From: TMP-86 sp039807285
GTDB lineage: Bacteria; Pseudomonadota; Gammaproteobacteria; Steroidobacterales; Steroidobacteraceae
Assembly: GCA_044226785.1 (NCBI GenBank)
Contig: JBGAGK010000016.1
Span: 45,923 to 109,922 of the forward strand
Reading direction: 5' to 3'
Length of the DNA: 64,000 nt
The notes below the pieces were generated by a model, which was not told where the DNA came from, ran no database searches, and saw nothing but the letters and a program-made list of their open reading frames with translations. Numbering within the stretch: position 1 is the stretch's first letter; each line of letters starts with the position of its first letter. A program made the position numbers and the translations under genes. Shown piece after piece: positions 53,500-62,297 of this stretch.

Positions 53500-54864
53500 C
53501 TACTGGCGCCGCACGATATAAGGGAATTTCCCGGAAGGAGCCAGCGGGATGTCGTCGACCACGTGGAATTCGATGCGGCAGTCATCGCCCATGACCCGCC
53601 GGATTTTTCGCCGGATCTCCTCGAGGTCCAGACCCACGGTTTCCAGGGTGTAGCCGCTCTCGGGCACCAGATTGATCGTGAGTGATCCGTCCTTTTCCTG
53701 GATGAGCTGGTACTGGCGCAGGGTGCCCTGGTCCCAGCTCATCCGGAACGACATGATGAAATACAGCGGATCGACCTGCTCGCCGCGCGAGTTGATGAAA
53801 GCCTCGATCAGCCTGCCGGAGACCGAGTCGAGCAGGGGCAGCGTGCGCCCGCAGCTGCAGGGCCGATCCGTGAGACGCCCACGGTCTCCCAGGCGGTAGC
53901 GGATGAAGGGCATGGCGTAGTTCTGAAGTCCGGTGATCGCCAGCTCCGCATCCTGATCCTTGACCGACCGGCCCTGGGCATCGATGGTCTCGATTCTGGC
54001 CAGGTTGACCGAGATGTGGTGGCCGTTGCGATCCAGGCACTCGCAGGCGACACCGCCGATCTCGCGTGAACCATAGGCACTGATCACGGGAGACTTGAAT
54101 GCCTGCTCGATCGTCCTGACCACGAAGGGATAGACGGTGGACCCCCCGAGGACGATGGCCGCCGGCCGGTGCATGCGGATGCCATGCGCATTCACGTACT
54201 TGGCAATGGCGTCGATCCCATCGCGGAAGCACCACAGGAGCTTCGGCCGCCAGTCGTTGATCTCCCGGATGATTTCGGTGATCCGCTCTTCCGACAGGTA
54301 CCACGCGCCCTGATAGCGCCGGTTGTAGATGAAGTTCTCGACGCGCTTGATCGGGCTGGAGGTGCCTTTGTTGAGATCCCCCTCGTTGCCCCAGACCTTC
54401 ATCTCCGGATCGCCCAGCGCCTTGCCCAGGGTGCTGAACTGATAGATGCGGGTGCCGATGTTGGCATCCCAATGACCGCTGTCCTGCGGGAACTGGATCG
54501 GTGCGCCGGTGGTGCCGCCGGAGGTGATGAGGCTCGAGCGCCTGCCGTCCGGCAACTTGCGTGCAAAAAGCCGCGAACCCTGGCTGCGGATGATGTCCTT
54601 GGTCAGGAACGGAATGTCCCCAAATCGGCTCAGGTCCACCTTGCCGCCGCGTACGGCGCCGCAGGACTCGAGCACGTCGTGATAGTAGTCGGTCTGGCTC
54701 CAGGCATGATGCAGGAGGCGCTCCAGCCGCTCGTTCTGCAGGTCATCCACACGAGCCCGGGGAGCGCGTTCAATCGAGGAGATCAGCGCCTGCTCGCGAA
54801 GTACCACGGGGCTGGTCAACCGGAGGGCGAGGTTGATCACCGGTACGCGCCAATTCACTGACAT
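53500..54864 (-). CDS. CapK/PaaK-like adenylate-forming enzyme
   Basis: A 454-residue member of the phenylacetate-CoA ligase/CapK superfamily. The phosphate-binding loop is present as SGGTTGAPIQF, and ISAYGSREIGGVACEC and FIRYRLGDRG are the A5- and A8-like motifs. Several CapK-type relatives lie in capsule and surface polysaccharide loci and have no proven substrate. Downstream neighbours on the same strand are a methyltransferase and an acyltransferase, so a surface-polymer role is inferred. The ATG at 54864 has CAGGAG upstream. Confidence 0.85.
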   Translation of the reverse strand: MSVNWRVPVINLALRLTSPVVLREQALISSIERAPRARVDDLQNERLERLLHHAWSQTDYYHDVLESCGAVRGGKVDLSRFGDIPFLTKDIIRSQGSRLFARKLPDGRRSSLITSGGTTGAPIQFPQDSGHWDANIGTRIYQFSTLGKALGDPEMKVWGNEGDLNKGTSSPIKRVENFIYNRRYQGAWYLSEERITEIIREINDWRPKLLWCFRDGIDAIAKYVNAHGIRMHRPAAIVLGGSTVYPFVVRTIEQAFKSPVISAYGSREIGGVACECLDRNGHHISVNLARIETIDAQGRSVKDQDAELAITGLQNYAMPFIRYRLGDRGRLTDRPCSCGRTLPLLDSVSGRLIEAFINSRGEQVDPLYFIMSFRMSWDQGTLRQYQLIQEKDGSLTINLVPESGYTLETVGLDLEEIRRKIRRVMGDDCRIEFHVVDDIPLAPSGKFPYIVRRQ

Positions 54865-55220
54865 CCTGGCTCCTGCCTGGGCATTCCTGGAAAAAGGGTT
54901 GGCGAGACTAGCACGCAGGCTGGAAATTTTCGTAAGGGATCTGGTCTTGCGGATCAGATCACCGCGCCAACCACTGGAATTCCCGTGCGGGATCTCAGGG
55001 CGCCGGGTCGGTGAACGCAGGGTCAGCCTTGCGTGAACCTGTCGGAGCGGCCTCCTCAGTGACGTTGGCCGTTCCTACCCGGACGAGGGCAGGTGCGAGT
55101 GGTCAGATCTGACGCAGTAAAGGCAGGCACAGACCGGTTTCCGAGGTTCTGCCCTTCCCCGTCAGATGCAATGTGTCCATTTGTGCCTGCAGCCTGGCTA
55201 GTCAAACCTGTCCCTGGGTT
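54865..55220. other. non-coding gap, nothing recognised
   Basis: The 356-bp gap between the CapK-like gene and the methyltransferase has no long reading frame with coding character, no tRNA cloverleaf and no clear terminator. G+C falls towards the methyltransferase side, so this may be an island boundary. Confidence 0.5.
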
Positions 55221-56189
55221 TCAGTGGCATTTGATGGCCTGGATGAAAACGCCGCTGGTCGTCAAGTCATCGGTTTCGAAGTCACGGAATCTCTTCGCCA
55301 ACGAATCCTGCTTCAACTTGCTGGGCGTGGTGACGCGATCGCATCGGACTATCTCGAAGCCGCTCTCTCGCAACAACCGCAAATGAGTAGATTTGGGCTC
55401 CCTGTTGATCATCCAGGCATCTTTCCCTCGGATGAGTTTCCACATGAAATCAGAATAGGCCCAGTGGCCATTCCACTCTTTCGCCCAACCGTGGCATTTG
55501 AGATCGATTTGATGTGAGACAAAGCCAGTCGGCTTCAGCCAGGAGTTCATGCAGTCATAGACTTCAGACAGATTGTCGACATGTTCCAGAACCGCCTGCG
55601 AATAGACGAGATCAATTGAATTGCGCTCAATAACACTTGAGCTCAACCATGGGACACGGTACTGGATGAGCGAGAACTCGGACTTGCAGTTCCTGAGGGA
55701 ATTCCGGATCCTATCGATCCGCTCCGGAGCAAGGGCCACATTCATCCGCGCTTCCGTGAGGATGGAGGCAGGAAAACCGTAGCTTCTCAGTTTTGGGCTG
55801 ATGCCGGGAAACTCGGTTTCGTCGGGAACTGGGGTGCGCGCCTTGAACAGTTGCACGAGCTCTTCAAATATCGAAAGATTGCGTTCGGCGCTTGCATATT
55901 CATGCACATCGAAGGCAAGGTACTTGGCTGCTCCTGAGAGCAGAGCCGCAAGGCCAATGCCCAGGGAATCCCCCGGACCCAACTCAGCGATGGTCTGGGG
56001 ATCCGGATTCTGATTGCTCTCGGCAGCCAAAACGAGATGTCGCAGCCAGACCGAGTAGCAATAACGTGCCGAACACGTTCCTCCGGTTCCCGTGATGCGC
56101 CCTGCCAACAGTCGTTTGATCACCGGGATGGCCGCAACTCCCGGAATCAGCGTCAATGCATTGAGCAATATTCGGCGCTTTCTGAACAT
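55221..56189 (-). CDS. class I SAM-dependent methyltransferase-like protein
   Basis: A 322-residue protein. Motif I of class I methyltransferases is ELGPGDSLGIG (around residue 70), and DLVYSQAVLEHVDNLSEVYDCMNSWLKPTGFVSHQI matches the post-motif region of Methyltransf_11 proteins. A hydrophobic N terminus (ILLNALTLIPGVAAIPVI) suggests membrane association. Codon use and G+C are visibly lower than in the neighbours, a sign of recent transfer as seen for many polysaccharide-locus methyltransferases. The ATG at 56189 has AAGGGA upstream. The acceptor is unknown. Confidence 0.82.
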   Translation of the reverse strand: MFRKRRILLNALTLIPGVAAIPVIKRLLAGRITGTGGTCSARYCYSVWLRHLVLAAESNQNPDPQTIAELGPGDSLGIGLAALLSGAAKYLAFDVHEYASAERNLSIFEELVQLFKARTPVPDETEFPGISPKLRSYGFPASILTEARMNVALAPERIDRIRNSLRNCKSEFSLIQYRVPWLSSSVIERNSIDLVYSQAVLEHVDNLSEVYDCMNSWLKPTGFVSHQIDLKCHGWAKEWNGHWAYSDFMWKLIRGKDAWMINREPKSTHLRLLRESGFEIVRCDRVTTPSKLKQDSLAKRFRDFETDDLTTSGVFIQAIKCH

Positions 56190-56350
56190 CGCTTTCCCTT
56201 GCAACTCGTCGTCAGCAGCGTGCGCAGGGATTCTACGCCACTTTCATCCGGGCATGTACAACTGTGGGATCGTTGGGCGGCGCCTTCATTGGATACAGGC
56301 GGTGGCAACGTGTTGCATGCCAGTATAGTTCCTGAATCTGATCCATTCGG

Positions 56351-58429
56351 CTATGGGAATTTTCCTTCGGGCGAAGCGGGGCGATGCAGGCCAGCATTCC
56401 GCCGCAGCTGTGACTCGTTCAGTTCAATGGGCTTCGACAACAGAACCGCATCGAGGTACGTGATCTGACTCCGTACGAAGCGCGGATTCAGGTGCGTGGA
56501 GTCCTTGTAGACAGGCACATCGCCGGCGCTCAGCAGCGGGCAGGTGTCGTGATTGCACAGGAAGGCAACCGGATCGATGACCTCAGCCCCCGTCTGACCC
56601 GCTATCCGCCGCAACTCGGCCACGATGGGCTGCATGCGGGTCGAGACCATCGAGGATGAGATCACCGGGACGTGCAGCCGGAAGCTCATGTCGGTGAAGC
56701 TGCGCTGAACCATGCGGCGCGGCCGGAATTCTGCGCCCGTGGGGCTGGGCAGCACTATGTACACCCGTTTTCCCTTGCTCGTCATGTCCTGCACCATGTC
56801 CTGAAGACGCCTCAGTGCGCGTTTCGATGCGGGTGTCTCCAGGTCACCCAGCGGCCCTCGGATATTCGCGTCCTCGTAGTAGTAATCCAGGTCATCCGGT
56901 GTCCGCAGCCCCATGAAATAGCCGGCCCAGTCGGCATCGATCACCACGGTGTCGATGTCGGGGCGTGCGGCCAGCCGGATGCCCTGTTCCACCAGTCCCT
57001 TGCACAGCGGCAAATGATCTTCCCGGACGCCTGGTACGGGCGGGCATCCGCCCTGGCTGGAATACAGGATGTGAACGGATCCGGCCGGTTGATAGGAGAG
57101 CAGCCAGTTGATGCGCGGGTAGTACTGCTCCATCTGGCTGTCGCCGATGAACAGGACAGCGCGTGGGCCCGACCCCTGCTCACGTGCGTTGTCCGAGGCT
57201 TCGCCGGGAATCTGCCGCAGATCAGGACCTGGAAAGGCCCGGGTGGTCGTTGCCTCGACGATGTTGCGCACGCCGAGGCTGTCGGAACGAGGCGGCAGGA
57301 CGAGCCTGAAATCCAGCAGGCCAAGGACGCCGACCGATGCCAGCGTCCCGGCGAGCAGCAGTGGAATTCGCGTGCCGGAAGTTGCACGCCGGATCGGCCA
57401 TTCGATGAAGCGCCAGGTTGCCCATGCCAGCACGAATGCAATGCCCACGGCGGCCCAGGTGGCTGCGCGCCCGACATCACCACCCGCGATGATGTGCGCG
57501 AAGGACAGCAGCGGCCAGTGCCACAGATACAGCGGATAGCTGATGGCGCCGATGAACACCATGGCCCTGTGGCCAAGGACGAGGCGGTTGAGCGGCGCCT
57601 GCATCCCCGCATCGATCAGCAGGGCGGTCCCGAAGACGGGCACCATGGCCCGCCATCCGGGAAACAGGTCATGGCGGGTGAAGGCGAATGTTGCGGAGAG
57701 CAGCATCGCCAGACCCGCCAGGCTCTTCAGCCACAAATGCGTGCGACCCGGAACACTTGCCTGATGCGCATGGGCCAGCAGTCCGCCGACGGCCAGTTCC
57801 CAGAAACGCGTGATCGGAAGATAGAACACCCGGACGCTGTAATGCCCGATCCACACCAGGTTCAGCACCAGGGAGATCACCGCGATCAATGCCATGATCG
57901 CAAGGGGACCCCGCCGGATCCTCCAGGTCAGTGCGAGCAGCAGCGGCCAGATCAGGTAGAACTGCTCCTCGATCCCGAGGGACCACAGATGCAGCAATGG
58001 CTTGAACTCTGCCGCCGGATCGAAATAACCGGCCTCCTTCCACAGGACCAGGTTCGAAATGAATCCCGCGCCGCCGGCAATGTGTTTGCCCAGCATGGCG
58101 TACTCGTCGGGAAACAATGCGTACCAGCCAAACCCGAAGGTGGCGATGAGGACCAGCAGCAGGGCCGGGAGGATCCGGCGGATGCGGCGGGCGTAGAAAT
58201 CGGAGAACGTGAATGTGCCTTCGTGCAGCTTGCCCAGGATGATCCTTGATATCAGGTATCCGGAGATGACGAAGAAGACGTCGACACCGATGAAGCCACC
58301 CGGCGCCCAGGCAGGTTCCGCGTGGTAGATCAGCACCGACAGGATGGCGAAGGCGCGCAGACCATCGATGTCCCGGCGGTAGTCATGCTGGCCTGCGAAG
58401 AGCGAAGGAGAGCCGGATGTGCTGGACAT
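56351..58429 (-). CDS. OafA/YrhL-type membrane acyltransferase with SGNH domain
   Basis: An acyltransferase 3 family protein of 692 residues that transfers acyl, usually acetyl, groups to surface polysaccharide. About ten membrane helices (residues ~15-390) include the motif RDIDGLRAFAILSVLIYH, with the catalytic His region, and FFVISGYLISRII. The C-terminal periplasmic domain is SGNH-like with GDSQMEQYYP (Ser block) and DSTHLNPRF (Asp-x2-His block). The start is ATG 58429, 34 codons inside the longest frame, because GGCAGGT precedes it and homology begins soon after. The first 13 codons are duplicated at 59185-59223. Confidence 0.93.
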   Translation of the reverse strand: MSSTSGSPSLFAGQHDYRRDIDGLRAFAILSVLIYHAEPAWAPGGFIGVDVFFVISGYLISRIILGKLHEGTFTFSDFYARRIRRILPALLLVLIATFGFGWYALFPDEYAMLGKHIAGGAGFISNLVLWKEAGYFDPAAEFKPLLHLWSLGIEEQFYLIWPLLLALTWRIRRGPLAIMALIAVISLVLNLVWIGHYSVRVFYLPITRFWELAVGGLLAHAHQASVPGRTHLWLKSLAGLAMLLSATFAFTRHDLFPGWRAMVPVFGTALLIDAGMQAPLNRLVLGHRAMVFIGAISYPLYLWHWPLLSFAHIIAGGDVGRAATWAAVGIAFVLAWATWRFIEWPIRRATSGTRIPLLLAGTLASVGVLGLLDFRLVLPPRSDSLGVRNIVEATTTRAFPGPDLRQIPGEASDNAREQGSGPRAVLFIGDSQMEQYYPRINWLLSYQPAGSVHILYSSQGGCPPVPGVREDHLPLCKGLVEQGIRLAARPDIDTVVIDADWAGYFMGLRTPDDLDYYYEDANIRGPLGDLETPASKRALRRLQDMVQDMTSKGKRVYIVLPSPTGAEFRPRRMVQRSFTDMSFRLHVPVISSSMVSTRMQPIVAELRRIAGQTGAEVIDPVAFLCNHDTCPLLSAGDVPVYKDSTHLNPRFVRSQITYLDAVLLSKPIELNESQLRRNAGLHRPASPEGKFP

Positions 58430-58527
58430 GACCTGCCAAGAGCCACGATGACCCGAGCACAGATTATCCAGTGTTCGAACCCAGGCCTGTGCGATGCGTC
58501 TCCAAACGGAGCGCCGCCAGGTGAACA

Positions 58528-58938
58528 TCATCGATCGATGCGACTCCGGGATTGCCTCGTTGCGTATTCACTAACAAGCTCATCCACATTGTCTTCCACG
58601 CGCGCCAGCCTGTCTTCCATGTCGCGCAGGAGCCGTCTGACCTGTACGCCGTCGCGAAGAGGCAACAGGGCTTTCAGATGGCCTCTGATGATGCTCGAGA
58701 CCCGAAGCGCGCCGATGGACTCGAATGCATCCTGGGCGCGCATCATCGCGACGATCGATCTGCTCTTGTCCTTTCGCAGAGCGAATTGGCAGGTTGTCAC
58801 CTCGAACCAGAAATTGCAGGCGGCGAGCAGTGTCCGCTCTTCGTCGGACAGACATGCATCAGTGGCGAGCGATGCCTTCTGGCTGATCGCTTCGCGGATG
58901 AAATGGGTCAGCGGAAACGATCCGCGCCACGTTTTCAT
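58528..58938 (-). CDS. conserved hypothetical protein, copy A
   Basis: A 136-residue protein with no recognised domain. It opens with TWRGSFPLTHFIREAIS and ends with a charged, heptad-like helix (RRLLRDMEDRLARVEDNVDELVSEYATR), probably a coiled coil. The second copy at 59322-59735 differs at roughly seven residues, mainly at both ends and around residue 105. It lies just upstream of the acyltransferase on the same strand. Confidence 0.7.
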   Translation of the reverse strand: MKTWRGSFPLTHFIREAISQKASLATDACLSDEERTLLAACNFWFEVTTCQFALRKDKSRSIVAMMRAQDAFESIGALRVSSIIRGHLKALLPLRDGVQVRRLLRDMEDRLARVEDNVDELVSEYATRQSRSRIDR

Positions 58939-58993
58939 ACACGAAGAGCGTAACTCGTGGCCCGCGTGACGCAAATCAGGGCGCCGGATCTGT

Positions 58994-59182
58994 TCAACCG
59001 TCTCCTGCTGTCGGGTCGTAAGGGCTCTCCATCCACAGGAACAGGAGCAACAGAAGCACGAGATCCAGAATCGCGAGGCTGGCCACATACCAGAGGGGAA
59101 GTGCGAAACACCAGGCGGCAAGTCCGGTGAACGGGATCATGCTGGTCCCGAACCAGAAGATCAGGCGCGGCGTGAGGAAGCC
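58994..59182 (-). pseudogene. truncated small membrane protein, copy A
   Basis: The C-terminal ~60 residues of the membrane protein encoded in full at 59784-60110 (LIFWFGTSMI, WCFALPLWYVAS, MESPYDPTAGDG). The 5' part is cut at the duplication junction beside the undetermined base. A three-base deletion changes SMILAFTG to SMIPFTG. It has no start of its own and reads into the duplicated acyltransferase fragment. Confidence 0.75.
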
Positions 59183-59183
59183 N
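59183..59183. other. undetermined base (N) at the repeat junction
   Basis: The single N of the window lies exactly between the end of copy A (59182) and the start of copy B (59185). This placement suggests either an assembly join of two overlapping ends or an unresolved true junction. Confidence 0.95.
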
Positions 59184-59184
59184 A

Positions 59185-59223
59185 GCCTGCGAAGAGCGAA
59201 GGAGAGCCGGATGTGCTGGACAT
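59185..59223 (-). pseudogene. 5' fragment of the OafA-type acyltransferase gene
   Basis: The first 13 codons (MSSTSGSPSLFAG) and the upstream region of the acyltransferase are repeated here, 794 bases from the intact gene start at 58429, and stop at the junction. It cannot encode a functional product. Confidence 0.8.
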
Positions 59224-59321
59224 GACCTGCCAAGAGCCACGATGACCCGAGCACAGATTATCCAGTGTTCGAACCCAGGCCTGTGCGATGCGTCTCCAAA
59301 CGGAGCGCCGCCAGGTGAACA

Positions 59322-59735
59322 TCAAGGATCGATGCGACTCCGGGATTCCCTCGTTGCGTATTCACTAACAAGCTCATCCACATTGTCTTCCACGCGCGCC
59401 AGCCTGTCTTCCATGTCGCGCAGGAGCCGCCTGGCCTGTGCGCTGTCTCGAAGAGGCAACAGGGCTTTCAGATGGCCTCTGATGATGCTCGAGACCCGAA
59501 GCGCGCCGATGGACTCGAATGCATCCTGGGCGCGCATCATCGCGACGATCGATCTGCTCTTGTCCTTTCGCAGAGCGAATTGGCAGGTTGTCACCTCGAA
59601 CCAGAAATTGCAGGCGGCGAGCAGTGTCCGCTCTTCGTCGGACAGACATGCATCAGTGGCGAGCGATGCCTTCTGGCTGATCGCTTCGCGGATGAAATGG
59701 GTCAGCGGAAAGGATCCGCGCCACGTTTCATACAT
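59322..59735 (-). CDS. conserved hypothetical protein, copy B
   Basis: A 137-residue paralogue (or allele) of the protein at 58528-58938, starting MYETWRGSFPL and ending with the same predicted coiled coil. Differences include DSAQARR in place of DGVQVRR and a C-terminal RIDP in place of RIDR. The reading frame is intact in both copies, suggesting selection if both are real. It lies downstream of the small membrane protein gene on the same strand. Confidence 0.7.
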   Translation of the reverse strand: MYETWRGSFPLTHFIREAISQKASLATDACLSDEERTLLAACNFWFEVTTCQFALRKDKSRSIVAMMRAQDAFESIGALRVSSIIRGHLKALLPLRDSAQARRLLRDMEDRLARVEDNVDELVSEYATRESRSRIDP

Positions 59736-59783
59736 GAAAAGGCACTCCTGGCCCGCATGACGAGTGCGCGCCGCGAATCCATC

Positions 59784-60110
59784 TCAACCGTCTCCCGCGG
59801 TGGGGTCGTAAGGGCTCTCCATCCACAGGAACAGGAGCAACAGAAGCACGAGATCCAGAATCGCGAGGCTGGCCACATACCAGAGGGGAAGTGCGAAACA
59901 CCAGGCGGCAAGTCCGGTGAACGCGAGGATCATGCTGGTCCCGAACCAGAAGATCAGGCGCGGCGTGAGGAAGCCCGGCGACCCGGTACTCGCAACCCCG
60001 CCGGATCGGATGTCGCTGGTGCTGGTACCGGGATTCCCTGAATCGTCCTGTCGGCTTGTGCAGGCACTCTCGTCCAAATTCCCTCCGATGTCTTGAACTG
60101 GAAGACGCAT
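59784..60110 (-). CDS. small membrane protein, unknown function
   Basis: A 108-residue protein with a polar, Gly/Ser/Asp-rich N terminus (residues 1-43) and two hydrophobic helices (about 45-70 and 75-96, LAILDLVLLLLLFLW). The ATG at 60110 is chosen; a GTG nine bases upstream is an alternative. The C-terminal part is duplicated in truncated form at 58994-59182. No family was recognised. Helices with short loops and an acidic tail (YDPTAGDG) are the only visible features. Confidence 0.6.
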   Translation of the reverse strand: MRLPVQDIGGNLDESACTSRQDDSGNPGTSTSDIRSGGVASTGSPGFLTPRLIFWFGTSMILAFTGLAAWCFALPLWYVASLAILDLVLLLLLFLWMESPYDPTAGDG

Positions 60111-60155
60111 CCATAACACGCCGGGCGTGTGTGAAATGTAAGGAAGGGTGGTGAT

Positions 60156-61490
60156 TCAACTGACCGACCCTGTCAACGGTGGTTCGTGCTTCTGCGGCGG
60201 CGAATGAAATCGGATGTGAAACCGTGTCCCCGCGCCGGGCGTGCTCTGAACCTGGAGAGCCCAGCCCAGTCGATCACAGATCCTGCTTACGATGTACAAC
60301 CCCAGACCCAACCCCCGACTGTGAGGACCCCGATAGCGCCTTTCGAATATTCGCGCGAGCTCGGCAGGCGGCATCCCGCTTCCCGTGTCCTCGACTGCCA
60401 GTCCGGAACTGGACAACTGCACGTGGACCGAACCCTCGTTCGTGTACTGGATCGCATTCAGCAGCAGGTTGTTCACTACGCAATCAGCCATGCCCGGCAC
60501 TGTCGTCACCGTGACCGGGATCAACTGCAGGTGCAGGGCAATTCCTTTCGCGGCAGCCAGCGCGGAGCAGGTGTCGTATGAAACCTGGACAATCTCGTCC
60601 ATCGCACAGGATTGCGTGATGCGGGTGCCGGATTCTCGGGCGAGGAACAGCAATGCATCGATCAGCCGGTGCATCTGGGCCCCTGCGCGGCGGATGCGGA
60701 GTACTCGAGTGCGCCCACGATCGGTCAGCGCCTTTTCTTCCAGCAGAAGATCGGAGGCGCTGCCGATCACCGCAAGCGGCGTCCTGAACTCATGGCTCAC
60801 GTCCTCCGTGAACGCCTCTTCCCGGTCGCGCATCCGGTCGAGCGCATCCAGAAACCGGTTGAACGACTCGGCGATGATGCGCATTTCCCGGTCCACGAAA
60901 TCCTGGCGCAAACGCATATGCCGTCTCTCCGGAGACAGTCGTCGAATGTCTCCCGCCAGTTGGGTCACCGGCCGCATCACGTCATTGGAAAGCAGGACCG
61001 CGAGGAAGATGGAAATGAATATTGCAATGCTGCCGCCCGTCCAGGCGATGGTTGCTGCGCCATGTTCGAGCCTGTCCAGTCGAGTGGTGTCACGAACGAG
61101 TATGAGACGCGTGCCATCGATGTCCTGTCGGGCCACCAGTTGCTCCCGACCCCGGAAATTGACTTCCGCGTGAAGTCCGGGAGCCAAGGCGGCGAGAGGG
61201 GGTGGAAGGGTATCCGCATTCTGCCCGCGCCGAAGGATGAAGCCCTCGTACCCTTTCCCGACGCTGGGTTTGCTGCCGGGATCCTGGGCAAAAGACGAGG
61301 CAAACTCGTGCATTTCCTCGGCCAGGATATTTTCCAGTTCGTCCGCCTCGATCAGTTCCATGATGTAGTGGATGCTCAGGTTGAACCCGATGCAGATCAC
61401 CAGGATCAATGCGCCTGATGCGACGAAGAAGCGACCCCGCAGACTGAGTCTAGTGCGGATCCATGAGCGCAATTCGATAGCCCGTCCCAT
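60156..61490 (-). CDS. two-component sensor histidine kinase
   Basis: A membrane kinase of 444 residues. Two helices (residues ~21-44 and ~158-182) flank a periplasmic sensor of about 110 residues. A HAMP linker (NDVMRPVTQLAGDIRRL) follows, then the phospho-acceptor His233 in the H box (DVSHEFRTPLAVI) and an ATPase domain with the N box (NNLLLNAIQYT), DTGSGMP and GLGLGLYIV. Its start overlaps the response regulator by 41 bases, so the pair is co-translated. The periplasmic domain has no recognised ligand. Confidence 0.94.
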   Translation of the reverse strand: MGRAIELRSWIRTRLSLRGRFFVASGALILVICIGFNLSIHYIMELIEADELENILAEEMHEFASSFAQDPGSKPSVGKGYEGFILRRGQNADTLPPPLAALAPGLHAEVNFRGREQLVARQDIDGTRLILVRDTTRLDRLEHGAATIAWTGGSIAIFISIFLAVLLSNDVMRPVTQLAGDIRRLSPERRHMRLRQDFVDREMRIIAESFNRFLDALDRMRDREEAFTEDVSHEFRTPLAVIGSASDLLLEEKALTDRGRTRVLRIRRAGAQMHRLIDALLFLARESGTRITQSCAMDEIVQVSYDTCSALAAAKGIALHLQLIPVTVTTVPGMADCVVNNLLLNAIQYTNEGSVHVQLSSSGLAVEDTGSGMPPAELARIFERRYRGPHSRGLGLGLYIVSRICDRLGWALQVQSTPGAGTRFHIRFHSPPQKHEPPLTGSVS

Positions 61491-62139
61491 GTATGGTGTG
61501 CAGCAGGCGCGGCAGCCCCGGAGGGTCGATCGCGATCCGCAGTGCACGGATGTGTCCACGAAGTGCGGCATCACTGTCCGGCGGCGCTTCACCCCAAATG
61601 GCTGATTCAAGCTGAAGGCGGGTGACCACCGACGGAGCGGATCGCATCAGGATCTCGAGGATTCGCAGCGGAGTGGGGGCAATGCTCACCGGCTGGCCCG
61701 CGCGATTGACCATGAGGCTTCTCACATCCAGCGCAAGGTCGGCAACCTGCAGAACAGACCCTGTCGTAGAAGTGTCACGGGAACGACGGAGGATTGCTTC
61801 GAGTCGTGCCAGCAGTTCGGGCAGTGAAAAGGGTTTCGTCAGATAATCGTCTGCGCCCGCCTCGAAGCCCTTCAACTTGTCCGATTCCGCGTTGCGGGCC
61901 GTGAGCATGAGGACCGGCAGGCTAACCGAGGGACTCTCCCTGATGCGTCGGCAGACGCTCAGGCCGTCGAGCCGCGGAAGATTGAGGTCCAGTACGGCGA
62001 CATCGAATCGTGCATGGGTTGCCAGCTGCAATCCCAATGCACCGTCCATCGCGTAGTCCACCGTGTGTCCACGCGATTCGAGGAATTCGCCCACGTTGGA
62101 GGCAAGGTCAGGTGAGTCTTCGATCAGCAGGATGTTCAT
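61450..62139 (-). CDS. OmpR-family response regulator
   Basis: A 229-residue transcription factor. The receiver domain has the acidic pair near residue 8 (IEDSPD), phospho-acceptor Asp51 (VLDLNLPRLDG), LTAR and the KPFS lysine. The C-terminal winged helix (residues ~130-225) contains VVTRLQLESAIWG and HTIHGTGYRIAL. It is the first gene of the regulator-kinase pair and diverges from an outer-membrane-like gene across a perfect inverted repeat. Control of that gene and its followers is likely. Confidence 0.95.
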   Translation of the reverse strand: MNILLIEDSPDLASNVGEFLESRGHTVDYAMDGALGLQLATHARFDVAVLDLNLPRLDGLSVCRRIRESPSVSLPVLMLTARNAESDKLKGFEAGADDYLTKPFSLPELLARLEAILRRSRDTSTTGSVLQVADLALDVRSLMVNRAGQPVSIAPTPLRILEILMRSAPSVVTRLQLESAIWGEAPPDSDAALRGHIRALRIAIDPPGLPRLLHTIHGTGYRIALMDPH

Positions 62140-62205
62140 GACACCACTTGGACTGGGGTTCGGGGTAATTTCATTCGGCAGCGACGGGACGGTCGGGTAT
62201 TCGCA

Positions 62206-62227
62206 GTTGTCGTGCGTATACGACAAC
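62206..62227. promoter_or_regulatory. perfect inverted repeat, possible response-regulator or other operator
   Basis: GTTGTCGT and ACGACAAC flank a six-base spacer in the 158-bp region between the divergent response regulator and outer-membrane-like genes. OmpR-family regulators usually bind direct repeats, so another dimeric repressor, or a hairpin near the transcript start, is also possible. Confidence 0.45.
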
Positions 62228-62297
62228 GGTCCGCTTACGGGACGTTGGATACGCTGGCCTGGAAATGCAACGAGCCTCGCATCCATTCACGGGTTCC

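Larger units (their letters stand above)
58391..59182. repeat. direct repeat, copy A (~792 bp)
   Basis: This segment is nearly identical to 59185-59975, offset by about 794 bases. It spans the first codons of the acyltransferase, the 136-residue hypothetical gene and the 3' two-thirds of the small membrane protein gene. The copies differ most at about 58910-59015, where the intergenic DNA has diverged strongly, so they are not simple sequencing duplicates of one molecule. Confidence 0.9.
59185..59975. repeat. direct repeat, copy B (~791 bp)
   Basis: Second copy of the segment at 58391-59182. It begins with a 39-base fragment of the acyltransferase start, then contains a complete copy of the 136/137-residue hypothetical gene and runs into the complete membrane protein gene. 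Confidence 0.9.

Noticed and set aside
56672..58249. 525-codon plus-strand frame opposite the acyltransferase
   Set aside because: Low-complexity Gln/Arg/Pro/His composition and no motif; it is a shadow of the membrane-helix-rich gene.
58469..58486. GGGTTCGAAC on the minus strand resembling a tRNA T-arm (repeated in copy B near 59263-59280)
   Set aside because: No matching acceptor stem, anticodon arm or CCA end around it, and the stem bases do not pair. Chance similarity, duplicated with the repeat.
58497..58514. GCGTCTCC-AAAC-GGAGCGC hairpin between the hypothetical gene and acyltransferase
   Set aside because: Short imperfect stem without a T-tract on either strand, so not convincing as a terminator.
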